15,486 bases of DNA from Candidatus Luteimonas excrementigallinarum (GTDB lineage: Bacteria > Pseudomonadota > Gammaproteobacteria > Xanthomonadales > Xanthomonadaceae), in the NCBI GenBank assembly GCA_019115725.1, contig DXCY01000198.1, positions 1 through 15,486 on the forward strand, read 5' to 3'. The translations under genes and the position numbers were made by a program. Shown in pieces: positions 1 to 6,260 of the stretch. The number at the start of each line of letters is the position of its first letter. Positions within the stretch are counted from its first letter, which is position 1. The notes under the pieces are model-generated. The model saw only the letters and a program-made list of their open reading frames with translations, was not told where the DNA came from and made no database searches.

Positions 1-437
1 CCGCTGCCGACGTGGTCTGGCTGCAGGCTGTGGAGCAGGCCACGGTGGCCGACGCCGCAGCGCTGCAGCGCCGGATGCAGGCCGTGGTCGATGCCGGTGG
101 CGAGGGGCTGATGCTGCACCATCGCGATTCCCGCTACCGGGCCGGGCGCAGCGACGGCGTGCTCAAGCTCAAGCCATTCCAGGATGCCGAGGCCCGCGTG
201 GTGGGATATACCGAAGGACGCGGCAAATACACCGGCATGCTGGGCGCGTTGGTGGTGGAGCGGGCGGACGGCCTGCGCTTTCGCATTGGCAGCGGCCTGA
301 CCGATGCACTGCGCGCCAACCCGCCGCCGGTCGGCGTGCACGTGACCTACCGTTACAACGGCTACACCGCCGCCGGTGTGCCGCGCTTCGCCCGCTTCCT
401 GCGCATCCGCCACGACCCGCCCCCGCCCGACCCGTAG
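1..437 (+). CDS. ATP-dependent DNA ligase, C-terminal part (5' end outside window)
   Basis: This is the 3' portion of a small ATP-dependent DNA ligase, which seals nicks through an enzyme-adenylate intermediate. The open frame runs in from the left edge, so the GTG at position 12 is only an internal valine. Visible are nucleotidyltransferase motif IV (GEGLMLH) and motif V (LKLKPF). They are followed by a compact OB-fold with the stretches GKYTGMLGALVVE, FRIGSGLTD and VTYRYNGYT. The absence of further domains after the OB-fold fits the short bacterial LigE-like group, often exported and associated with DNA uptake or repair. The adenylated lysine and any signal peptide lie outside the window, so the subgroup and cellular location are inference. 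The gene ends with TAG, 66 bases before yjdM. Confidence 0.85.
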   Translation, partial: AADVVWLQAVEQATVADAAALQRRMQAVVDAGGEGLMLHHRDSRYRAGRSDGVLKLKPFQDAEARVVGYTEGRGKYTGMLGALVVERADGLRFRIGSGLTDALRANPPPVGVHVTYRYNGYTAAGVPRFARFLRIRHDPPPPDP

Positions 438-467
438 CAGCCGGCCATGCGCGCGCGGCGGGAGTGG

Positions 468-473
468 GATAAT
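468..473 (+). promoter_or_regulatory. possible -10 box for yjdM
   Basis: GATAAT matches the sigma70 -10 consensus at five of six positions and lies in the short gap between the ligase gene and yjdM. Initiation near 480 would give a leader of about 20-25 bases. No convincing -35 element sits 17 bases upstream, so support is weak. Confidence 0.35.
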
Positions 474-503
474 GGAGGGTGTTTCCGTTGATGCGAGATG
501 CTG

Positions 504-854
504 ATGACCACGCTTCCCGACTGCCCGCAGTGCAGCTCCAGTTACGCCTACGAAGACCGCAATCTGCTGGTCTGTCCGGAGTGCGGGCACGAATGGTCGC
601 CGCAGGAGCAGGCCGCCCAGGCCGCAGCGGCGGAACAGGCGGCGGAAGTGCGCGATGCCAACGGCAATCCGCTGGCCGATGGCGATGACGTCATCGTGAT
701 CAAGGATCTGAAGCTCAAGGGCTCCTCGCAGGTGGTCAAGGGCGGCACCAAGGTGCGCAGCATCCGCCTGGTCGAGGGTGACCACGATATCGACTGCCGC
801 ATCGAAGGCATCGGCCCGATGCAGCTCAAGTCGGAATTCGTCCGCAAGGCCTGA
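504..854 (+). CDS. yjdM: YjdM (PhnA) family zinc-ribbon protein
   Basis: A 116-residue protein closely resembling E. coli YjdM, once called PhnA because of its place near phosphonate genes; its biochemical role is not settled. The N-terminus holds a zinc ribbon with two CxxC knuckles (CPQC and CPEC), followed by an Ala/Gln/Glu-rich linker. A small beta-barrel domain follows, with family-typical segments DANGNPLADGD, KDLKLKGSS, IRLVEGDHDIDC and LKSEFVRKA. I chose the ATG at 504 (MTTLPDCPQC) because it aligns with the start of the E. coli protein as I remember it. An in-frame ATG at 498 would add two residues and cannot be excluded. The C-terminal domain is complete, and the gene is convergent with the gene at 900-1550. 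Confidence 0.93.
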   Translation: MTTLPDCPQCSSSYAYEDRNLLVCPECGHEWSPQEQAAQAAAAEQAAEVRDANGNPLADGDDVIVIKDLKLKGSSQVVKGGTKVRSIRLVEGDHDIDCRIEGIGPMQLKSEFVRKA

Positions 855-860
855 CCATCC

Positions 861-885
861 GCGGGAGCGCGCCAGGCGCTCCTGC
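861..885. terminator. hairpin between convergent genes, possible bidirectional terminator
   Basis: Arms GCGGGAGCGC (861-870) and GCGCTCCTGC (876-885) form a 10-base-pair stem with one G-T pair and a five-base loop. The hairpin sits between the stop of yjdM and the stop of the convergent gene at 900. No T-run follows on either strand, so intrinsic termination is plausible but not proven. Confidence 0.4.
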
Positions 886-899
886 GAAGCTGCGGCGAC

Positions 900-1550
900 T
901 CAGTCGCGGCTGCGGTTCCCGGCGGTGAGGCTGCGGTAGCGGGCGCGGGCCTCCTGCAGGTCGGCGTCCAGTTCGGTGCGCTCCTGCAGCTGCTGTCTGA
1001 GGATTTCCTGCTGGCGCATCAGGTCGCCGTGCTGACTGACGATGTTGTTGGCCATTGGCCTGGCGACCGACTGGCCCTGCAGCTCGGCCTCGGCCGCCTT
1101 GCGCAGCTGGGTCAGCAGGCTCATGCGCAGATTTTCCACGCCCATCTGCGAGGTCTTGATCGACTCGTCGATGAGGATGATGCGGTTGTCGTAGGCGCGT
1201 TCCAGCTCGGCTTCGGTGTTGTAGGACTCGACCATGGCCATGTCGCGGCGACGTGCGGCGGCCTCCGCCTCGGCCTGCTGGGCGGCGAGGCGGGCCTCGG
1301 CTTCGGCGGCGGCGCGCTCTTCCTCGTTCAGGGCGCGGCCGACCTGACCGCGGATGCGGCCGGTGCTGGCGCTGATCTCGGTCCGTGCCGCATCCACCGC
1401 GGAGGCGGGCAGAGCGTCACCGCAGACCTTGCGCCCGGCTTCTTCCCAGCAGTACAGGCGCCGCTCGGTACCACCGCGCTGCGCCAGGGCAGCCGACGAT
1501 ACGAGCACCAGCAGGATGAGGCAGGCGATGCGGGCCATGGCGTTGGTCAT
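900..1550 (-). CDS. exported coiled-coil protein of unknown function (DUF4124-like N-terminus)
   Basis: A 216-residue protein I cannot assign to a function. Residues 1-23 look like a Sec signal peptide with an ALA cleavage site, so it is probably periplasmic or envelope-located. The mature start, LYCWEEAGRKVCGDALP, resembles the short tryptophan-containing motif of DUF4124 proteins but carries two cysteines that could form a disulfide. Residues about 76-103 are Ala/Glu/Arg-rich, and residues about 112-205 are also strongly helical, so long coiled coils are likely. The ATG at 1550 has a fair ribosome site (GGACGGA, 3-4 bases upstream); an internal Met at residue 5 is an alternative start. It lies 32 bases downstream of pyrE on the same strand, so co-transcription with pyrE is likely. 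Confidence 0.8.
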   Translation of the reverse strand: MTNAMARIACLILLVLVSSAALAQRGGTERRLYCWEEAGRKVCGDALPASAVDAARTEISASTGRIRGQVGRALNEEERAAAEAEARLAAQQAEAEAAARRRDMAMVESYNTEAELERAYDNRIILIDESIKTSQMGVENLRMSLLTQLRKAAEAELQGQSVARPMANNIVSQHGDLMRQQEILRQQLQERTELDADLQEARARYRSLTAGNRSRD

Positions 1551-1582
1551 TGTTCCGTCCCCCCGGGCGGTCGAATGCGTTT

Positions 1583-2239
1583 TCAGGCGGCGCCGTAGCG
1601 CGTGCGGTACTCGCCAAGGCGTGCCTGCTCAGCCGACAGTGTCGCGTTTTCGCCGGTGAACGCAAGCAGATCCTCCAGCCCGGCCACCGCCACCACCGGG
1701 ATGCCGTGTTCGGCCGAGACCGCCTGGGCGGCCGAGCGACGCGGCGTGGCATCGGTGTCGATTACTTCCTGGCGGTCCAGCGCAATCACGATCCCGGCCG
1801 GAATGCCGCCCGCGGCGGTGATCAGTCCCAGGGCGTGGCGCACCGCGGTGCCGGCGGTGATCACGTCGTCCACCACCAGCACCCGGCGTCCGGCCAGCGG
1901 CGCGCCGATCAGCGAGCCGCCCTCGCCGTGGGTCTTGGCTTCCTTGCGGTCGAAGGCCACCGGCAGGTCGCGGCCGCGGCGGGCGAACTCGCAGGCCAGC
2001 GCCGTGGCCAGCGGAATGCCCTTGTAGGCCGGCCCGAACAGCAGGTCGAACGCCGTCCCCGCTGTGTCCAGGGCGTCGGCATAGCAGGCGGCCAGCGCCG
2101 CCAGCCGGGCGCCCGAATCGAAGTGGCCGGCATTGAAGAAATACGGGCTGGTGCGCCCGCTCTTGAGCACGAACTCGCCAAAGCGCAGGGCATCGGCCTC
2201 GATGGCCAGGCGGAGGAAGCGGGAGCGGTGATCGGACAT
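1583..2239 (-). CDS. pyrE: orotate phosphoribosyltransferase
   Basis: PyrE converts orotate plus PRPP to orotidine 5'-monophosphate, the fifth step of de novo pyrimidine synthesis, in the cytoplasm. The 218-residue length is normal for the proteobacterial enzyme. Visible signatures are FVLKSGRTSPYFFN near the N-terminus (Lys26, PRPP contact) and GPAYKGIP (Tyr72-Lys73). The flexible catalytic loop DRKEAKTHGEGG covers residues 97-108, and the PRPP-binding motif RVLVVDDVITAGTA has the acidic pair Asp124-Asp125. All expected catalytic positions are present. The gene reads away from the cytochrome c peroxidase gene and probably leads a two-gene unit with the coiled-coil gene at 900-1550. Pseudomonads keep pyrE beside crc; here the crc/xth relative is present but separated by the peroxidase gene. 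Confidence 0.97.
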   Translation of the reverse strand: MSDHRSRFLRLAIEADALRFGEFVLKSGRTSPYFFNAGHFDSGARLAALAACYADALDTAGTAFDLLFGPAYKGIPLATALACEFARRGRDLPVAFDRKEAKTHGEGGSLIGAPLAGRRVLVVDDVITAGTAVRHALGLITAAGGIPAGIVIALDRQEVIDTDATPRRSAAQAVSAEHGIPVVAVAGLEDLLAFTGENATLSAEQARLGEYRTRYGAA

Positions 2240-2283
2240 TCGGGCGGTCAGATGGATGCGGGGCCACGAATGTTACGGCACCC

Positions 2284-2342
2284 GGCCGCGCCCCAGTGTA
2301 CGCACGGCCTTAACCGCGCCGGGCTATGGTGGGGGCGCGGCC
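2284..2342. repeat. 11-base inverted repeat in the pyrE–peroxidase gap
   Basis: GGCCGCGCCCC (2284-2294) is the exact reverse complement of GGGGCGCGGCC (2332-2342), separated by 37 bases. It could form a long-loop hairpin in the pyrE leader or in DNA, or be a two-site operator. Both arms are very GC-rich, so chance similarity is possible. Confidence 0.5.
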
Positions 2343-2353
2343 TGGGAGGCGGA

Positions 2354-2367
2354 TTGATCGTGGTCAA
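2354..2367 (+). promoter_or_regulatory. FNR/Anr-type operator upstream of cytochrome c peroxidase
   Basis: TTGATCGTGGTCAA matches the FNR/Anr consensus TTGAT-N4-ATCAA at nine of ten defined positions; the only change is G for A in the right half. The flanking bases extend the dyad to ATTGA/TCAAT. It ends 87 bases before the peroxidase start codon. If it acted as a class II activator site centred near -41.5, transcription would start near 2402, leaving a leader of about 50 bases. Anaerobic control by FNR/Anr is known for such peroxidases in other Proteobacteria; its operation here is inference. Confidence 0.6.
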
Positions 2368-2391
2368 TGCAACGCGCCGTCCGGCCATCCA

Positions 2392-2436
2392 CCATGTGCC
2401 ATGCTGACATGTGGCACGACGACATGTCGCACGATG
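2392..2436 (+). repeat. three tandem imperfect 15-base repeats in the peroxidase leader
   Basis: Units 2407-2421 (ACATGTGGCACGACG) and 2422-2436 (ACATGTCGCACGATG) match at 13 of 15 positions. The preceding unit 2392-2406 (CCATGTGCCATGCTG) matches the second at 10 of 15. The repeats end 18 bases before the peroxidase start codon. Within them GTGCCA (2396-2401) and TGGCAC (2412-2417) can pair into a six-base-pair hairpin. Confidence 0.65.
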
Positions 2437-2454
2437 ACAAGCAGGAGCGAAGCA

Positions 2455-3648
2455 ATGGGCAAACAATGGAGGATCGCGCTGATGGCGGGCGCGGTAGCCG
2501 CCGTTCTGGCGGGCGGCGTGGCGTGCACGCAGGGCGACGGCGTGGACGACAGCGCCAGGGCGCAGGGTGATACCGCGGCCGACAATGCAGCCGCGCAGGT
2601 CGACACCACCGGCGCCAACGCGGATGTGCAGGGCGAAAGTGCGGCCCCCGGCGCCAGCGCGGAGGAGGGCGGACCGGTCAACAGCCTGCGCCAGACCGCC
2701 TCCTCGCTGTTCGGCGTCATCCCGGACCCGCCCACCGAAGTCAGCGGTCGCCCGGTGACCCCGGAGCGGGTGGAGCTGGGGCGCATGCTGTTCTTCGAGC
2801 CGCGTCTGTCGCGCAGTCATGTGATCACCTGCAATACCTGTCACAGCATCGGCACCGGCGGCGCCGACAACGTGCCGGCATCGGTCGGCCACGGCTGGCA
2901 GCGCGGCCCGCGCAACTCGCCCACCGTGTTCAACGCGGTCTTCAATGCCGCCCAGTTCTGGGACGGCCGCGCGGCGGACCTGGCCGAACAGGCCGGCGGG
3001 CCGGTGCAGGCGAGCGTGGAGATGAACAGCACGCCGGAGCTGGTGGTGGAAACGCTGTCGAGCATCCCGCAATACGTGGAACTGTTCCGCGAGGCATTCC
3101 CGGAGTCGGGCGGCATCACCTTCGATGACGTGACGGTGGCCCTGGAGGCGTTCGAGACCACGCTGGTGACGCCGGACGCGGCCTTTGACCGCTGGGTCGA
3201 GGGCGACGACAGCGCCATGACCGCAACCGAGGTCGAGGGCCTGCAGCTGTTCTTCGAGACCGGCTGTGCCTCATGCCATAACGGCGTCAACTTTGGCGGT
3301 CAGACCTACTTCCCGTTCGGCGTGCTCGAGCGCCCGGGGGCGGAGATCCTGCCCGAGGGCGACAAGGGTCGCTTCGAGGTCACCGCCACGGCGACCGACG
3401 AATACGTGTTCCGCGCCTCGCCGCTGCGCAACGTGGCCCTGACCGCGCCCTATTTCCACTCCGGCCAGGTGTGGAGCCTGGAGGAAGCAGTGGCGATCAT
3501 GGGCACCTCGCAGCTGGGGCGGGAGATCAGCGACGACGAGGCCGGCAAGATCGCGGCGTTCCTGCGTACGCTGACCGGGCGCCAGCCGGAGGTGGTGTAC
3601 CCGATCCTGCCGCCGAGCACGACGGACACGCCGGCGCCGGAGCGCTAG
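2455..3648 (+). CDS. di-heme cytochrome c peroxidase with extended, possibly lipidated N-terminus
   Basis: A 397-residue bacterial di-heme peroxidase (CCP/MauG superfamily) that reduces hydrogen peroxide to water with electrons from periplasmic cytochromes or cupredoxins. Two heme-binding motifs are present: CNTCH (126-130) and CASCH (271-275). Other CCP landmarks are the GHGW histidine (His146), FWDGR with Trp169, GPVQASVEMN, and the Met of AIMGTSQLG (Met349), a probable distal ligand of the electron-transfer heme. Residues 1-23 form a signal sequence followed by Cys24; GVAC is an imperfect lipobox, so a lipid anchor is possible but uncertain. About 50 Ala/Asp/Gly-rich residues then precede the catalytic domain, making the protein longer than the usual 320-350. 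The ATG at 2455 is preferred over an upstream in-frame GTG because AGGAGC lies eight bases before it and the signal peptide starts there. An FNR-like box lies upstream. Confidence 0.96.
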   Translation: MGKQWRIALMAGAVAAVLAGGVACTQGDGVDDSARAQGDTAADNAAAQVDTTGANADVQGESAAPGASAEEGGPVNSLRQTASSLFGVIPDPPTEVSGRPVTPERVELGRMLFFEPRLSRSHVITCNTCHSIGTGGADNVPASVGHGWQRGPRNSPTVFNAVFNAAQFWDGRAADLAEQAGGPVQASVEMNSTPELVVETLSSIPQYVELFREAFPESGGITFDDVTVALEAFETTLVTPDAAFDRWVEGDDSAMTATEVEGLQLFFETGCASCHNGVNFGGQTYFPFGVLERPGAEILPEGDKGRFEVTATATDEYVFRASPLRNVALTAPYFHSGQVWSLEEAVAIMGTSQLGREISDDEAGKIAAFLRTLTGRQPEVVYPILPPSTTDTPAPER

Positions 3649-3674
3649 CACAGTCAACCCAAGGGAATGGGAGC

Positions 3675-3716
3675 CGGACGGCGCGGTAGGGTAATCTTGC
3701 CGCGCCGTCTGTTTTT
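3675..3716 (+). terminator. intrinsic terminator of the cytochrome c peroxidase gene
   Basis: GACGGCGCGG (3677-3686) pairs perfectly with CCGCGCCGTC (3700-3709) around a 13-base loop. The stem can be extended by one G-T and one C-G pair, and TGTTTTT follows. The T-run ends ten bases before the xth start codon, so the terminator also forms the immediate upstream region of xth. The loop contains GGTAATCTT, a possible -10-like element for xth (TAATCT, 3692-3697). Confidence 0.75.
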
Positions 3717-3726
3717 CCGGAGTTCC

Positions 3727-4527
3727 ATGCGCATCGTCAGCTTCAACGCCAACGGTATCCGTTCGGCTGCAAACAAGGGTTTTTTCGACTGGTTCGCCAC
3801 CCAGGACATCGACATCATGTGTGTCCAGGAAACCAAGGCGCAGGAGCACCAGCTCTCCGCCGAGGTGTTCCGGCCGCCGGGCTACCACGTGGCCTTCCGC
3901 GACGCGACCACCAGGAAGGGCTACAGCGGCGTGGCGATCTACAGCCGCCGCGAGCCGGATGAGCTGCGCACGGAGCTCGGCTGGGCGCCGTTCGACGAGG
4001 AAGGACGTTATATCGAGGCCCGCTTCGGCAACCTCAGCGTGGTGTCGTTCTATATTCCCTCGGGATCGTCGGGCGATCTGCGCCAGGGTTTCAAGGTAGA
4101 GGTGATGGACTGGCTCAAGCCGATCCTCGACGGCTGGCTGGCCAGCGGCCGCGACTACGTGCTGTGCGGCGACTGGAACATCGTGCGTGCCCGCAACGAC
4201 ATCAGGAACTGGAGCGGCAACCAGAAGAACTCCGGCTGCCTGCCGTCGGAGCGGGCCTGGCTCAACGGCCAGATCGCCGACGCCTGCGGTGACGGTTCGC
4301 CGCAGCCGGATCACGGCTGGGTGGATTCCTTCCGCGCGCTCAAGCCCGACGAGGTGGAATACACCTGGTGGTCGAACCGCGGCCAGGCGCGGGCCAACAA
4401 CGTGGGCTGGCGGATCGATTACCAGCTGGTGACGCCGTCGCTGCGCGACCGGCTGGTGGCGTGTTCGGTGCTGCGCGAGCCGCGCTATTCCGACCACGCG
4501 CCCTACATCGTGGATTACCGCGGGTGA
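3727..4527 (+). CDS. xth: exodeoxyribonuclease III (Crc-like branch of the EEP nuclease family)
   Basis: A 266-residue exonuclease III/AP endonuclease of the EEP superfamily, acting in base excision repair on abasic sites and 3' ends. Catalytic positions are intact: Asn7 in SFNANGI, Glu35 in CVQET, Asp and Asn in CGDWNIV, Asp in GWRIDYQL, and Asp-His in YSDHAPYIVDY. Overall it strongly resembles Pseudomonas Crc, for example in GRYIEA, NWSGNQ, PSERAWL, YTWW and LGWR-type segments. Crc, as I remember it, has lost several of these residues and acts as a translational repressor with Hfq. Here the residues argue for a real nuclease. The ATG at 3727 has GGAG at 3718-3721. The gene overlaps ampG by four bases, so the two are probably translated together. 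Confidence 0.93.
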   Translation: MRIVSFNANGIRSAANKGFFDWFATQDIDIMCVQETKAQEHQLSAEVFRPPGYHVAFRDATTRKGYSGVAIYSRREPDELRTELGWAPFDEEGRYIEARFGNLSVVSFYIPSGSSGDLRQGFKVEVMDWLKPILDGWLASGRDYVLCGDWNIVRARNDIRNWSGNQKNSGCLPSERAWLNGQIADACGDGSPQPDHGWVDSFRALKPDEVEYTWWSNRGQARANNVGWRIDYQLVTPSLRDRLVACSVLREPRYSDHAPYIVDYRG

Positions 4528-5900
4528 GCCAGCCGCCGGCGCAGGCCGTGGCACCGGCCGGCAGCCGCTGGTCACGGGCGCTGGCCACGTACGGCAAGGC
4601 GCGGATCGCCTCCATGTTCGCGCTCGGCTTCTCGGCCGGGCTGCCGTTCCTGCTGGTGTTCAGCACGCTGACCGCGTGGCTGACCGAAGCCGGTGTGACC
4701 CGCGGCGCGATCGGATTTTTCACCTGGGTCGGCATCACCTATTCGATCAAGGTGTTCTGGGCGCCGGTGGTGGACCGGGTGCCGCTGCCGCTGCTGGGTC
4801 GCCTGCTCGGCCAGCACCGCAGCTGGATCCTGCTGGCCCAGCTGGTGATCGTGGCCGGGCTGGCGGGCATGGCGCTGACCGATCCGATGGTGGATCTGGC
4901 GCGCCTGGCGCTGTTCGCCCTGCTGGTGGCGTTCGGCTCGGCCACCCAGGACATCGCCATCGACGCCTGGCGGATCGAGGCCGCACCGCCGGCGGAGCAG
5001 GCGGCAATGTCGGCCACCTACGTGTTCGGCTATCGCATGGCGCTGCTGGCCGCCGGGGCCGGGGCCCTGCACATGGCGGCGCGGATGGACTGGAGCCAGG
5101 TGTACCTGGCCATGGCGGCACTGATGGGCGTGGGCGTGCTGGCCACCCTGCTCAGTCGCGAGCCCAGGGTGCAGCGGCGCACCGACGTGGCCTTGCTCGA
5201 GCCCGGGGCGCAGGCCTTCTACCGCCGCAATGCCCATCTGCCGGCCCCGCTGCGTACCGCGATTGCCTGGCTGATCGGCGCGGTGGTGTATCCGTTCGTG
5301 GATTTCTTCAAGCGCTACGGGGCGCATTCGCTGGCGGTGCTGCTGCTGGTGGGCACCTTCCGCATCAGCGACATCTCCATGGGCGCCATGGCCAACCCGT
5401 TCTACCTGGACCTGGGTTTCAGCAAGGCCCAGATCGCCAATATTTCCGGCATCTACGGCATCGTCATGACCATCCTCGGCGGCCTGGTGGGCGGCGTACT
5501 CACCGTGCGCTACGGGTTGTTGCGGGTGCTGCTGGCCGGCGCCGTGCTGTCGGCGGCCACCAACCTGCTGTTCGCGATGATGGCGCTGGTGGGCGCTGAG
5601 CCGTGGATGCTGGTGGTCACCATCAGCGGCGACAACTTCTTCGCCGGGCTGGCGATGGCGGTGTTCATCGCCTGGCTGTCCAGCCTGACCTCGGCCAGCT
5701 ACACCGCCACCCAGTACGCGCTGTTCAGTTCGCTGATGACCCTGCCGGGCAAGTTCATCGGTGGCTTCAGCGGCCAGGTGGTGGAAGCGGTCGGCTGGTT
5801 CAACTACTTCCTCTACGTGGCCGCGATCGGGGTGCCGGCGGTGCTGCTGTGCCTGTACCTGATCGTGCGCGAACGCGGCAGCGCGACGACCCCGGGTTAA
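4524..5900 (+). CDS. ampG: AmpG-family muropeptide permease (MFS transporter)
   Basis: A 458-residue major-facilitator protein of the AmpG family, which imports GlcNAc-anhydroMurNAc-peptides from the periplasm for peptidoglycan recycling and, where ampR/ampC exist, beta-lactamase induction. About 12 hydrophobic segments are apparent; the first starts near residue 31 (MFALGFSAGLPFLLVF). Family features include GSATQDIAIDAWRIE (138-152), which parallels the SASQDIVFDAW stretch of E. coli AmpG, the early FWAPVVDR loop, and ATQYALFSSL near the C-terminus. I chose GTG at 4524 because it forms a GTGA overlap with the xth stop, indicating translational coupling. The next candidate, ATG at 4614, would start right at the first membrane segment and drop a 30-residue basic N-terminus. 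anmK, which acts on a product of the imported sugar, lies just downstream on the other strand. Confidence 0.9.
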   Translation: MSQPPAQAVAPAGSRWSRALATYGKARIASMFALGFSAGLPFLLVFSTLTAWLTEAGVTRGAIGFFTWVGITYSIKVFWAPVVDRVPLPLLGRLLGQHRSWILLAQLVIVAGLAGMALTDPMVDLARLALFALLVAFGSATQDIAIDAWRIEAAPPAEQAAMSATYVFGYRMALLAAGAGALHMAARMDWSQVYLAMAALMGVGVLATLLSREPRVQRRTDVALLEPGAQAFYRRNAHLPAPLRTAIAWLIGAVVYPFVDFFKRYGAHSLAVLLLVGTFRISDISMGAMANPFYLDLGFSKAQIANISGIYGIVMTILGGLVGGVLTVRYGLLRVLLAGAVLSAATNLLFAMMALVGAEPWMLVVTISGDNFFAGLAMAVFIAWLSSLTSASYTATQYALFSSLMTLPGKFIGGFSGQVVEAVGWFNYFLYVAAIGVPAVLLCLYLIVRERGSATTPG

Positions 5901-5927
5901 CCCCAGATTGTCGGGGTGCTGTGCGCG

Positions 5928-5945
5928 TGGCAACTTCCCTTGCCA
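5928..5945 (+). other. small hairpin before the ribosome site of the 5966 gene
   Basis: TGGCAA (5928-5933) pairs perfectly with TTGCCA (5940-5945) around a six-base loop. It lies five bases before the ribosome site GGGGAGGGA of the next gene. No T-run follows, so it is more likely a leader structure or RNA-stability element than a terminator. Function is unknown. Confidence 0.35.
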
Positions 5946-5965
5946 ATTCAGGGGAGGGATTCACG

Positions 5966-6223
5966 ATGAGAGACAGACTGCTCGAAGACATCGACAACGT
6001 GCTGCTGGAGCGCGTCCAGCGGCTGGCCAGGCGGCGCGGCTGGGATCCGGCCATTGGGCTGGAGCAGGTGCTGGAGCGCGGCCTGCGCTCGCTTGAGGCG
6101 GGCGACGGGATGCACTTTGAAAGCAGGGAGGCCGAGGCGCTGCAGGCCGCGCTGGAGGCCATGGGCAATATTCCCGACGATCCGGGATTCGCGATGATCG
6201 GCCGGGTGGCCCGGAGCCACTGA
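5966..6223 (+). CDS. small hypothetical protein, possibly ribbon-helix-helix-like
   Basis: An 85-residue soluble protein that I do not recognise. The ATG at 5966 has a strong ribosome site, GGGGAGGGA (5951-5959), six bases upstream, which makes the start convincing. The first half reads as a strand (LLEDIDNVLLERV) followed by two helices (ERVQRLARRRGW, then GLEQVLERGLRSLE). This order and spacing resemble ribbon-helix-helix DNA-binding proteins such as antitoxins, but that is only pattern resemblance. The second half is a Glu/Ala-rich helix (EAEALQAALEAMG) followed by a short tail. No toxin-like partner is adjacent: ampG lies 65 bases upstream on the same strand and anmK is convergent downstream. 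It may be read from the ampG transcript. Confidence 0.75.
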   Translation: MRDRLLEDIDNVLLERVQRLARRRGWDPAIGLEQVLERGLRSLEAGDGMHFESREAEALQAALEAMGNIPDDPGFAMIGRVARSH

Positions 6224-6260
6224 TCGGCTGCGAGGGGGCAGGCATCATCGTGCCGCCGCC

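Noticed and set aside
1550..2407. A 285-codon open frame on the plus strand
   Set aside because: Antisense to pyrE, which is complete and motif-verified.
3271..4575. A 434-codon open frame on the minus strand
   Set aside because: Antisense shadow of xth and the end of the peroxidase gene; composition is unlike a folded protein and no domain is visible.
4572..5933. A 453-codon open frame on the minus strand
   Set aside because: Antisense to ampG, extremely His/Gln/Arg-rich, no recognisable domain.
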